From Lutibacter sp. (GTDB lineage Bacteria; Bacteroidota; Bacteroidia; Flavobacteriales; Flavobacteriaceae), in the NCBI GenBank assembly GCA_030694935.1, contig JAUYUA010000074.1:1-59434 (forward strand): DNA of 59,434 nucleotides, written 5' to 3'. The translations under genes and the position numbers were made by a program. The first letter of the stretch is position 1; every line of letters begins with the position of its first letter. The notes under the pieces are model-generated. The model searched no databases and was not told the DNA's origin. It worked only from the letters and a program-made list of their open reading frames with translations. Shown here one piece after another: positions 52,567-59,434 of this stretch.

Positions 52567-53553
52567 ATGAGGTATTCAATTTTAGTAATTATGGCACTAT
52601 TATGCAGTATTCCAGTTATTTCCCAACAAGTTTATTCTAAAAAACAGCCTTTTGCGCACACGTATTCCATAGTTGCCAGAGACACTGTTACCGGTGAAAT
52701 GGGCGTTGCTGTGCAATCGCATTGGTTTTCTGTAGGCAGTTTGGTTACTTGGGGACAGGCGGGAGTTGGCGTTGTTGCCACGCAATCGTTTGTGAATCCG
52801 TCTTTTGGGCCAAGAGGTTTAAGTTTGTTGGAAAACGGTTTAACGCCAAAAATGGCGGTGGAAACGTTGTTGAATTTGGATGAAGGCAGGGAAGTACGAC
52901 AATTGGCAATTTTGGATGTTCACGGAAATGTGGAAGCATACACGGGAAAAAATTGCATTGAAGCGGCCGGACATATCATTGGCGATAATTTTTCTGTTCA
53001 GGCAAATTTGATGGACAAAAATACCGTTTGGCCAGCGATGGCTGAGGCTTTTAAAAAATCAACAGGAACTTTGGCCGAACGCATGTTGGCGGCGATGGAA
53101 GCGGCACAAAATGAAGGCGGCGATATTCGAGGCAAACAATCGGCTGCAATTTTGGTTGTTAAAGCTAAAACAACCGGAAACAGCTGGGAAGACAATGTGG
53201 TGGATTTGCGGGTGGAAGACAGTGAAAATCCGCTAAAGGAAATGAGAAGATTGTTAACCATCCATACTGCTTATGATTTTATGAATAAAGGCGATTTGGC
53301 GGTGGAAGTGGGCAACAATACATTGGCGAAAGAACATTATATGAAGGCGCAACAATTAAATCCTGATAATTTGGAAATGAAATATTGGTATGCCGTAACT
53401 TTGGCGAATAATGGTGAGTTAAATGAAGCCAAAGCCATTTTTAAAAATATTTTTAAGCAAAACAGCAAATGGAAAGAATTAACGCCAAGATTGATAAAAC
53501 CTAAATTATTAACCATTTCAGAAGCACAATTACTGGAAATTTTAAAATTATAA
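52567..53553 (+). CDS. DUF1028 protein with TPR-like C-terminus
   Basis: 328 residues with a signal peptide ending VISQQ. Residues 25-230 are the DUF1028 domain, an Ntn-hydrolase-like fold: THTYSIVARD-type opening (HTYSIVARDTVTGEMGVAVQS), WGQAGVGVVATQSFVNPSFGPRGL, and AAILVV. The rest forms two or three TPR-like helices (AKEHYMKAQQLNPDNLEMKYW). Likely periplasmic or exported amidohydrolase; substrate unknown. It is the first of five plus-strand genes with gaps of 3, 9, 17 and -1 bases, probably one operon. Confidence 0.88.
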   Translation: MRYSILVIMALLCSIPVISQQVYSKKQPFAHTYSIVARDTVTGEMGVAVQSHWFSVGSLVTWGQAGVGVVATQSFVNPSFGPRGLSLLENGLTPKMAVETLLNLDEGREVRQLAILDVHGNVEAYTGKNCIEAAGHIIGDNFSVQANLMDKNTVWPAMAEAFKKSTGTLAERMLAAMEAAQNEGGDIRGKQSAAILVVKAKTTGNSWEDNVVDLRVEDSENPLKEMRRLLTIHTAYDFMNKGDLAVEVGNNTLAKEHYMKAQQLNPDNLEMKYWYAVTLANNGELNEAKAIFKNIFKQNSKWKELTPRLIKPKLLTISEAQLLEILKL

Positions 53554-53556
53554 TGT

Positions 53557-53994
53557 ATGAAAAAAGGATTTTTTATAATTTTAGCGTTATTTATTTTAAT
53601 TCAATTTATCAAAATTGAAAAAAATGAATCAAAAAATGAAATGAATTCCATAAGCACCGTAATGGAAATTCCTGTTGAAGCAAATAGCATTATTAAAACC
53701 TCTTGTTTAGACTGTCATTCAAATTCCACAAATTATCCGTGGTACAATAAAATTGCGCCGGCATCTTGGTTTTTGGCGAATCATGTAAATGACGGAAAAG
53801 AACATTTAAATTTTTCTGAATGGACCACTTACAATAAAGACCAGAAACAACATATTATAAAAAACCTAAAAGGAGTGTTGAACGAAAGGCAAATGCCCTT
53901 AAAAACCTACGTATTGGTGCATAAGGAATTGGGTTTGTCTGAAAATCAATACCAAATATTATACGATTGGGTGAATACCATTAAAGTTGAATAA
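53557..53994 (+). CDS. Heme-binding-domain protein (Haem_bd type)
   Basis: 145 residues. An N-terminal hydrophobic helix (GFFIILALFILIQFIKI) anchors the protein. The haem-binding domain has the CLDCHSNSTNYPWYNKIAPASW motif with a CxxCH site, followed by HVNDGKEHLNFSEW, both diagnostic of the small Haem_bd family. It should carry a covalent c-type heme on the periplasmic side. Starts 3 bases after the DUF1028 stop; function unknown, possibly electron transfer or sensing. Confidence 0.88.
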   Translation: MKKGFFIILALFILIQFIKIEKNESKNEMNSISTVMEIPVEANSIIKTSCLDCHSNSTNYPWYNKIAPASWFLANHVNDGKEHLNFSEWTTYNKDQKQHIIKNLKGVLNERQMPLKTYVLVHKELGLSENQYQILYDWVNTIKVE

Positions 53995-54003
53995 ATACGA
54001 AAT

Positions 54004-54690
54004 ATGATGAAAAAGTTATTCTTAAGAAGTTTGTTGGTTTTTTTGGCATTGCTGGTGTCAGGAACTGCAGTTTCACAGGAAACAATAAACCAGCTTGATG
54101 CGCAGGGAAGGCGCACTGGTGTTTGGAAAAAATATTACGACAACAATAATATTCGTTATGAAGGCCAGTTTAAGGCGGGTAAAGAGATTGGGGTTTTTAA
54201 CTTTTACAGCGAACTAAATAGTGCGCATCCAATGATTGTTAAAACTTTTTCTGAAGGCAATGATAACGCCAAAGTCAGTTATTTTTACGGCGACGGAAAG
54301 CTGGAAAGCGAAGGAAGCATGAATGGCGTAAATCGCGTGGGAAAATGGTTGTATTTCAATACCGACGGAAAAACGATTGTTTCAGAAGAAAATTATGAAA
54401 AAGGTTTGCTTAACGGGATCGCAACAACGTATTTTGCACCCGGAAAAATAGCTGAAACGGCAAGCTATAAAAATGGGGTATTGCACGGCAATATGCTTCG
54501 TTATTCTTCGGAAGGAATTTTACTGGACGATTTGCAATACCAAAGCGGAAAATTGCACGGACCGGCGAAATACTATAATGTAGCCGGAAAACTGGTTCGT
54601 AAAGGCAATTATGAAAATGACCTTAAAGTTGGGAATTGGGATTATTTTGAAGATGGAAAACCAATTAACCCCAAAAAAATAAAAGAATAA
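54004..54690 (+). CDS. Exported MORN/YwqK-type repeat protein
   Basis: 228 residues with a signal peptide (SLLVFLALLVSGTAVSQE). It contains at least five degenerate MORN-variant repeats of the form G-x-W-x-Y-(Y/F)...G-x-(Y/F): GVWKKYYDNNNIRYEGQFKAGK, GKWLYFNTDGK, GIATTYFAPGKIAE, HGPAKYYNVAGKLVRKG and GNWDYFEDGK. This is the YwqK-like family, annotated at times as antitoxin-like without proof here. Probably an envelope scaffold. Same operon as its neighbours. Confidence 0.85.
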   Translation: MMKKLFLRSLLVFLALLVSGTAVSQETINQLDAQGRRTGVWKKYYDNNNIRYEGQFKAGKEIGVFNFYSELNSAHPMIVKTFSEGNDNAKVSYFYGDGKLESEGSMNGVNRVGKWLYFNTDGKTIVSEENYEKGLLNGIATTYFAPGKIAETASYKNGVLHGNMLRYSSEGILLDDLQYQSGKLHGPAKYYNVAGKLVRKGNYENDLKVGNWDYFEDGKPINPKKIKE

Positions 54691-54707
54691 TTTAAAAAAT
54701 AAGCAAA

Positions 54708-55334
54708 TTGAACATCGAAAAAATTTTTAGCAACAATAAAAAATGGATTGAAGAAAAGCTTGAAATCGACGAAAATTATTTTAAAAATTTGTCATCGGGC
54801 CAAAAACCAGAAATTCTATATATCGGTTGTTCCGACAGCCGTGTTTCTGCGGAAGAATTGATGGGCGTTGGGCCTGGAGATGTTTTTGTACACAGAAATA
54901 TCGCCAATATGGTTCCAAACACCGACTTAAATGTGATGTCTGTCATCAATTATGCGGTTTCGCACCTAAAAGTTAAACATTTGGTGATTTGCGGACATTA
55001 TTATTGCGGTGGCGTAAAAGCGGCTATGCAATCGGAAGATTTGGGATTGTTAAATCCGTGGTTAAGGAATATTCGCGATGTTTACAGATTGCATAAAAAC
55101 GAACTTAATTTAATTACTTGTGAAGATGAAAAATACAACAGATTGGTGGAATTAAATGTACAGGAACAATGCGTTAATGTGTTAAAAACTGCCGATGTCC
55201 AAATAGCATTGCTTGAAAAACGAATTACGGTTCACGGTTGGGTTTGGGACATTCACAGCGGTAAATTAATCGATTTAAAAATTGATTTTGAAAAAATACT
55301 GGAAGATATCAGGGAAATTTATCGCCTACATTAA
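54708..55334 (+). CDS. can: Beta-class carbonic anhydrase
   Basis: 208 residues starting with TTG at 54708; there is no ATG in frame before the conserved part. Zinc ligands are Cys and Asp in GCSDSRVSAEE, plus His and Cys in ICGHYYCGGVKAA. The catalytic Asp-Arg pair lies in CSDSR. It interconverts CO2 and bicarbonate in the cytoplasm. Its stop overlaps the ATG of the sulfurtransferase by one base (TAATG), so translation is coupled. The weak TTG may tune the amount made. Confidence 0.94.
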   Translation: MNIEKIFSNNKKWIEEKLEIDENYFKNLSSGQKPEILYIGCSDSRVSAEELMGVGPGDVFVHRNIANMVPNTDLNVMSVINYAVSHLKVKHLVICGHYYCGGVKAAMQSEDLGLLNPWLRNIRDVYRLHKNELNLITCEDEKYNRLVELNVQEQCVNVLKTADVQIALLEKRITVHGWVWDIHSGKLIDLKIDFEKILEDIREIYRLH

Positions 55335-56182
55335 TGAGTAATCATTTGAATTTAAATCCGTTAGTTTCCCCAACTTGGCTTTTTGAAAATCTTGAAAACC
55401 CAAATTTGGTTATATTAGACGCCAGCCCTAGGGAAAATAAATCTAATTTGGTTCCCGAATTTACGAATATTCAAATTAAAGGCGCCCGCCAATTTGATAT
55501 GGAAAGGGTGTTTTTGGACAAGGAAAATCCACTTCCAAATATGATGCCCAACGAAAAGGTTTTTGAAGATGAATGCCAAAAACTGGGGATTAACAACGAC
55601 AGCTTCATTGTTGTTTACGATAATTTGGGCGTTTACACGAGTCCGAGAGTTTGGTGGATGTTTAAGGCAATGGGACATCCTGAAATCGCTGTTTTGGATG
55701 GCGGATTGTCGGCCTGGAAAAATGCGAACTTACCAACAGAGCCCATAGGAAATGCCAAAACGGTTTCAGGAAATTTTAAGGCTAAATACCAATCGGATTT
55801 GGTAGTTGATTCCGCTTTCCTATTAGAAAACATTGAATCAAAAAAAATGCTGGTTGTTGATGCGCGTTCCAAAGAAAGGTTTAGCGGATTGATTCCTGAA
55901 CCCAGAGAAAATATGTCTGGCGGCCACATTCCAAACTCCATAAATCTGCCGTTTGAAAAAGTGTTGCATCTTGGAAAAATAAAACCAAAAGAGGAACTAA
56001 AAGAAATTTTTAAGAATTTGACTATTGAAAATAAACCCTTGGCTTTTACATGCGGTTCCGGAATTACGGCCTGCATTATTTTATTGGCAAGTGAATTGAT
56101 TTCTGAAAAAAATAAAAATATTTTATATGATGGCTCCTGGTCCGAATGGGGACAAGAGGGTAAATTTCCGGTGGAAAAATAA
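55334..56182 (+). CDS. sseA: Thiosulfate / 3-mercaptopyruvate sulfurtransferase
   Basis: 282 residues with two rhodanese domains. The first is inactive (VVYDNLGVYTSPRVWW, Asp in place of the Cys loop); the second has the active Cys240 in TCGSGITACI. The CGSG(I/V)TA loop is that of mercaptopyruvate-type enzymes. It moves sulfane sulfur to acceptors in the cytoplasm. Last gene of the DUF1028 operon and translationally coupled to carbonic anhydrase. The four-hairpin element begins right after its stop. Confidence 0.92.
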   Translation: MSNHLNLNPLVSPTWLFENLENPNLVILDASPRENKSNLVPEFTNIQIKGARQFDMERVFLDKENPLPNMMPNEKVFEDECQKLGINNDSFIVVYDNLGVYTSPRVWWMFKAMGHPEIAVLDGGLSAWKNANLPTEPIGNAKTVSGNFKAKYQSDLVVDSAFLLENIESKKMLVVDARSKERFSGLIPEPRENMSGGHIPNSINLPFEKVLHLGKIKPKEELKEIFKNLTIENKPLAFTCGSGITACIILLASELISEKNKNILYDGSWSEWGQEGKFPVEK

Positions 56183-56187
56183 TTTTT

Positions 56188-56408
56188 TTCATTATTGTCC
56201 GATTAAAAATTTTTCAAAACAAACAGGTCGCCCCGATGGGGCTTTAATAACTGAATTTTTGTATTTTTCTACAAACATTTCGCTCCTAACGGAGCTGTTT
56301 AGTCCCATCGGGACTGACTGTTTGCAGAAAAATGGATGTTCCCTGAAAACAAGCCCCATCGGGGCGAACTGTTTATCAAGTCCTATTTAGATTGAGATTA
56401 ATCATTTC
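56188..56408 (+). repeat. Four-hairpin 3' element, copy 2
   Basis: About 220 bases starting 6 bases after the sulfurtransferase stop. Palindromes: GCCCC-GAT-GGGGC (56230-56242), GCTCC-TAAC-GGAGC (56282-56295), AGTCCC-ATC-GGGACT (56301-56315) and GCCCC-ATC-GGGGC (56353-56365). It aligns end to end with the reverse complement of 48215-48430. Both copies follow a stop codon in the same sense orientation. Stems are kept although bases differ. Confidence 0.8.
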
Positions 56409-56602
56409 CAATGAATTTTTACCGGACAACAATGAATTTTTTTTAGATAACCTTTTATAAACACAAAGCGAAAATATCCTTGAAATTCAGCAATGTAATT
56501 GTTGGATTACAACAGAAAAAGAGACCTGTCAAGCAGCAAGTAACAATTTATAAGGCAGGAATTTACAGACTTTTTATTGGTTTAAAAAATTTTTTTAAAA
56601 TA
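56409..56602. other. Gene-free spacer before the cold-shock gene
   Basis: AT-rich, no gene, no clear hairpin. It leads into the cold-shock promoter at 56603. Confidence 0.4.
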
Positions 56603-56633
56603 TTGGGAATTTAAAAATTAATTATTACATTTG
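56603..56633 (+). promoter_or_regulatory. Cold-shock gene promoter
   Basis: TTG at 56603-56605, then 20 bases, then the -7 core TACATTTG (56626-56633), which fits the Bacteroidota consensus. The start site would lie near 56640, about 23 bases before the ATG; no long cold-shock leader is seen. Confidence 0.55.
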
Positions 56634-56662
56634 TTGCTAATATTATTTTAAAATTTTTAAAG

Positions 56663-56854
56663 ATGAGTAAAGGGACAGTAAAATTCTTCAATGAAGCTAA
56701 AGGATTTGGATTCATAAAAGAAGATGGTTCGAACAAAGAACATTTTGTGCACATTTCTGGATTAATCGACGAAGTACGCGAAGGTGACGAAGTTGAATTC
56801 GATTTACAGGAAGGTAAAAAAGGATTAAACGCAATTAACGTAAAAGTTATTTAA
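56663..56854 (+). CDS. cspA: CspA-family cold-shock protein
   Basis: 63 residues, one cold-shock domain. RNP1 is KGFGFIKEDG and RNP2 is EHFVHIS, both intact, so it binds single-stranded RNA and DNA and keeps mRNA open. Length is slightly shorter than E. coli CspA (70). It stands alone between its own promoter and terminator. Whether it is cold-induced cannot be seen. Confidence 0.95.
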   Translation: MSKGTVKFFNEAKGFGFIKEDGSNKEHFVHISGLIDEVREGDEVEFDLQEGKKGLNAINVKVI

Positions 56855-56880
56855 GATATATTTACCTTTTTACAAAGTAG

Positions 56881-56908
56881 AGCCTATCATTCGGATAGGC
56901 TTTTTTTT
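56881..56908 (+). terminator. Terminator of the cold-shock gene
   Basis: AGCCTATC pairs with GATAGGCT around a five-base loop (ATTCG), followed by a run of eight T. It begins 27 bases after the stop codon. Confidence 0.85.
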
Positions 56909-57410
56909 GTGCCTTGTTTTTAATATTTGACTTACAAATACTCATAAAATTGATTAAACTTCTCAAAAAAAGGCTTATCATTCCTGCCTGTTTTATAAGA
57001 ATAAATTCTAAAAATCTTATTTAACATTTTTACCAAAAGAAAATTAATTAATGCCGTTTATTACCAAAACAATGCATTTTGCAAATTATAGTCGTTTTTT
57101 AACTATTGAAAGTGAGTGGGTTATGTTTTTTTTGCTAAATTTGAAATAGAAATTGAACGTCCCGTAATTTTTGCTATGAGACACAATTATTAATAATTTC
57201 GATTATCAATAGTTAAGTAAAGCCAATTTTAAAAAAGCATTAAACCCCCACAAGTGCCCCACATTAAAATCAATGTTTTAATATTGATTTTATAATTTTT
57301 TTTATTACTAATATTTTTTTAATAGTTACTCAGTCTTGGGCTGAAGAACATTTAATATGTATTTGTGCATAATGGTTTTTAATATTTAATAACGCATTAA
57401 TTAATATACT
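56909..57410. other. AT-rich upstream region of the giant surface protein gene
   Basis: About 500 bases with no gene. At about 57267-57296 AAAATCAAT and ATTGATTTT can form an AT-rich hairpin followed by a T-rich stretch; it could be a weak leader terminator. No certain promoter core was identified. Confidence 0.35.
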
Positions 57411-59434
57411 ATGGAATCTAAAACTACCCAATTAAAAGATTTTTTCAACAATTTTAGCGGAAAATTCTACAGCAAACGAACAGGAAATTTTGTGACGCTG
57501 TTCTTAACTATTTGTTTAACCCTGGCTATGAGTTTTAGTGGTTGGGGGCAAGCATCTATCACTACCGACAATGTTGATTATCAACCAGGCGAAACAGTTC
57601 AAATTACTTGCGCTGGTTTTTTACCAGGAGAATCGGTACAATTGTTAGTTGTACATACTAAATATCAATTGGGAGATCCTATTGGTGAGGGACATGAACC
57701 TTGGTTCATAAACGCAGATACAAATGGAAATATATCAACAACTTGGTTTGTAGCCCTAGATGATCATTTAGGAGAGTTGTTAAGGGTGTCAGCCATAGGG
57801 CAAACTTCTGGCGAAAACGTATGGCATGAATTTACCGATGCAACTATTACTTCTACAGCAACAGGCGGAAACTGGAATGCTACAACTACATGGTTTGGAG
57901 GCATTATACCAGCTACTACAGATGATGTAGTAATTGCAGTTGGAGCTACTGTTACTGTTACTGATAACAGAACAGTTAAATCTGTTGCTCTTGCAGGTGG
58001 ATCCTCGAATACAAAACTTCAAATCAATTCAGGAATAACTTTAACCGTAACGGGCGATGTATCTTTAAATGGACCGGGTGTTAATAACTTTACTAATGAA
58101 CTCGCGGTTGGTTCAGGAATACTTAATGTTGGGGGTAATCTTATTGTTGGTGGTGGAGGTGGATCAAATCGAAATGGGATTTTATCAATAACTACTGGTG
58201 CAGTTACAGTAACCGGAAATGTCTCTTTAACAAGTAATTCAAATGCACAAATAAATTTTTCAAGTTCTGGAATTTTGAAAATCGCGGGTACTTTTACATT
58301 AGGAAATGGCACATTTACACCTTCTATAGGTACAATTGAATATAATGGAAATGATCAAGCAATAGAATCCACATCGTATTATAACCTTGAAACTAGCGGT
58401 AGTGGAACTAAGACCATGAAAACTGCCATTACAACCACCAATTCTTTTACTATTGGATTAGGAACAACTGTAGATGCTTCCAGTTATACAACAACAATAT
58501 CTGGAGGTGCTTCATTAAATATTAATGGAACTTTAGATTTTACAAATTCTTCAGGAATATTCAGAACTGGAACCTCTGGTACATCGACACTCGTAATGGG
58601 TTCAAATGGTTTATTAAGAACTTTTGACCAAGATGGAATTGGTCCAGTAAATAATTCTTCATTACAGGTGCAGGGATCGGGTTCATGGCTTACCAGCAGT
58701 ATCTCAACAAATGGCACTATTGAATATTATCGTAATACAAGCGGGCAAACTGTAACAAATAGGGTTTATAATAATCTTATAATCAGAAATGTTGAAACTA
58801 AATCATTTAGTGGAATTACTACTATTAATGGTAACTTTTCAATAAACAGTCCAGCTGTAGTTAATTTAGGAACTTTTACTTCAACGGCTAATTCACTTTC
58901 TTTAAGTGGGGTTGGTCAAGTAAATGGTTCATGGGGAAGCTCTTCAGCTTTTTGTCCTGCCATTAATAAAAATAGTACCTATTTTGGAACAACGGCAGCA
59001 GGTATTTTGAATGTTACAACAAATACAACACCTTGTACACCACCTGCAATTACCTCACAACCTGTAAATTCATCAATAACTTATGGAGCAAATACTAATT
59101 TTACGGTTGTAGCTTCTAATGCTACGGGATATCAGTGGGAAGTTAGTACAAATGGGGGAGGAACTTGGAACCCAATAACTAATGGAGGTGTTTATACAAC
59201 AGTAACAACTGCTGTATTAAATATTACGAAACCAACAGTTTCAATGAGTGGTTATCAATATCGTTGTGTTGTTACAGGAGCTTGTAATCCAGTAGCAACG
59301 AGTAATGGTGCTAGTTTGACTATAAATGCCAAAGCCATCACCGGAAACTTTACAGTTGATGCAACTAAAGTGTATGATGGTGGTACTTTGTCTAATGTAT
59401 TAACACGTACATTGAATGGTGTAATATCGCCAGA
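57411..59434 (+). CDS. Giant secreted surface protein, N-terminal 674 residues (3' truncated by window end)
   Basis: The frame is open from ATG 57411 to the last base, so the protein is longer than 674 residues. A long N-region leads into a signal peptide (VTLFLTICLTLAMSFSGWGQA). Next come a beta domain (TTDNVDYQPGETVQITCAGF), a long Ser/Thr/Gly-rich region of beta-helix type (GTIEYNGNDQAIEST, TNGTIEYYRNTSGQT), an Ig-like domain (PPAITSQPVNSSITYGANTN ... YQYRCVVTGAC) and the start of an MBG/YDG domain (VDATKVYDGGTLSNV). Such proteins in Flavobacteria are large adhesins, usually secreted by the type IX system; the sorting domain would be beyond the window. Confidence 0.88.
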   Translation, partial: MESKTTQLKDFFNNFSGKFYSKRTGNFVTLFLTICLTLAMSFSGWGQASITTDNVDYQPGETVQITCAGFLPGESVQLLVVHTKYQLGDPIGEGHEPWFINADTNGNISTTWFVALDDHLGELLRVSAIGQTSGENVWHEFTDATITSTATGGNWNATTTWFGGIIPATTDDVVIAVGATVTVTDNRTVKSVALAGGSSNTKLQINSGITLTVTGDVSLNGPGVNNFTNELAVGSGILNVGGNLIVGGGGGSNRNGILSITTGAVTVTGNVSLTSNSNAQINFSSSGILKIAGTFTLGNGTFTPSIGTIEYNGNDQAIESTSYYNLETSGSGTKTMKTAITTTNSFTIGLGTTVDASSYTTTISGGASLNINGTLDFTNSSGIFRTGTSGTSTLVMGSNGLLRTFDQDGIGPVNNSSLQVQGSGSWLTSSISTNGTIEYYRNTSGQTVTNRVYNNLIIRNVETKSFSGITTINGNFSINSPAVVNLGTFTSTANSLSLSGVGQVNGSWGSSSAFCPAINKNSTYFGTTAAGILNVTTNTTPCTPPAITSQPVNSSITYGANTNFTVVASNATGYQWEVSTNGGGTWNPITNGGVYTTVTTAVLNITKPTVSMSGYQYRCVVTGACNPVATSNGASLTINAKAITGNFTVDATKVYDGGTLSNVLTRTLNGVISP

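Noticed and set aside
57267-57302. Terminator or attenuator before the giant surface protein gene
   Set aside because: The stem is only A/T pairs and the T-rich stretch is part of a generally AT-rich region, so support is too weak for a feature of its own.
1-59434. tRNA, rRNA, CRISPR array, prophage or intact insertion sequence
   Set aside because: No T-loop/anticodon pattern, rRNA core, regular spacer array, phage gene set or transposase gene was found on either strand.

Overview
The window looks like the chromosome of a marine-type Flavobacteriaceae/Bacteroidota bacterium. It is AT-rich and many signal peptides end in AQ. Several genes carry the Bacteroidota promoter core TAnnTTTG. The gene families also fit this group: TonB receptors with a carboxypeptidase-like N-terminal domain, DUF5723, DUF5020, DUF6660, and a very large secreted repeat protein. 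No rRNA, tRNA, CRISPR array, prophage or intact insertion sequence was seen.

Layout. 1-4.9 kb: envelope and lipoprotein genes (an ASH-repeat protein cut by the window start, a lipocalin-like paralogue, two outer-membrane proteins, an unknown secreted protein). Two of these genes share an unexplained conserved leader. 5.1-12.7 kb: a beta-CASP metallo-beta-lactamase-fold protein, a serine hydrolase, a HigBA toxin-antitoxin pair with a visible promoter and operator, a cupin, FolD, an S23-type four-helix protein and Ffh. 13-19.8 kb: CoA-disulfide reductase-rhodanese, MsrB, an alpha/beta hydrolase, an M48 protease, an MFS carrier and L-2-hydroxyglutarate oxidase. 20-23.5 kb: nucleobase uptake (DUF5020 outer-membrane protein plus two NCS2 permeases). 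23.8-29 kb: a bidirectional NAD-linked [NiFe]-hydrogenase locus, hoxF, a fused hoxU-hoxY, hoxH and the maturation protease gene. 29.5-40.8 kb: a heavy-metal locus (TonB receptor, His-rich small protein, Zn/Cd P-type ATPase, Fur-family regulator, CzcB-type adaptor, CzcA-type pump fused to its own outer-membrane channel, Cys-rich DUF6660 protein). 41-48 kb: a second tripartite RND efflux operon with two small accessory genes. 48.4-56.2 kb: AI-2E-type permease, TerC, PurB, a DUF1028 protein, heme-binding and MORN-type proteins, beta-carbonic anhydrase and a sulfurtransferase. 56.6 kb to the end: a cold-shock protein and the 5' part of a giant surface protein.

How the genes work together. In the metal locus the P-type ATPase moves metal from cytoplasm to periplasm, and the CzcA-CzcB-channel pump removes it from the cell. 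Two promoters there share the same 16-bp operator-like sequence at the same distance from TAnnTTTG, which links them in one candidate regulon with the encoded Fur-family protein. The Hox proteins would couple H2 to NAD(H). The general Hyp maturation proteins are not in the window and must be encoded elsewhere.

The spacers are unusually rich in repeated elements: a ~215-bp four-hairpin element placed directly after two stop codons, a perfect 40-bp inverted pair, ~100-bp paired repeats, MITE-like nested inverted repeats, GC-rich perfect palindromes and CTTC-type tracts. The best leads for new biology are the shared leader (1.7 and 4.2 kb), the HoxU-HoxY fusion with an altered HoxF flavin site, the metal-locus operator and the four-hairpin 3' element.
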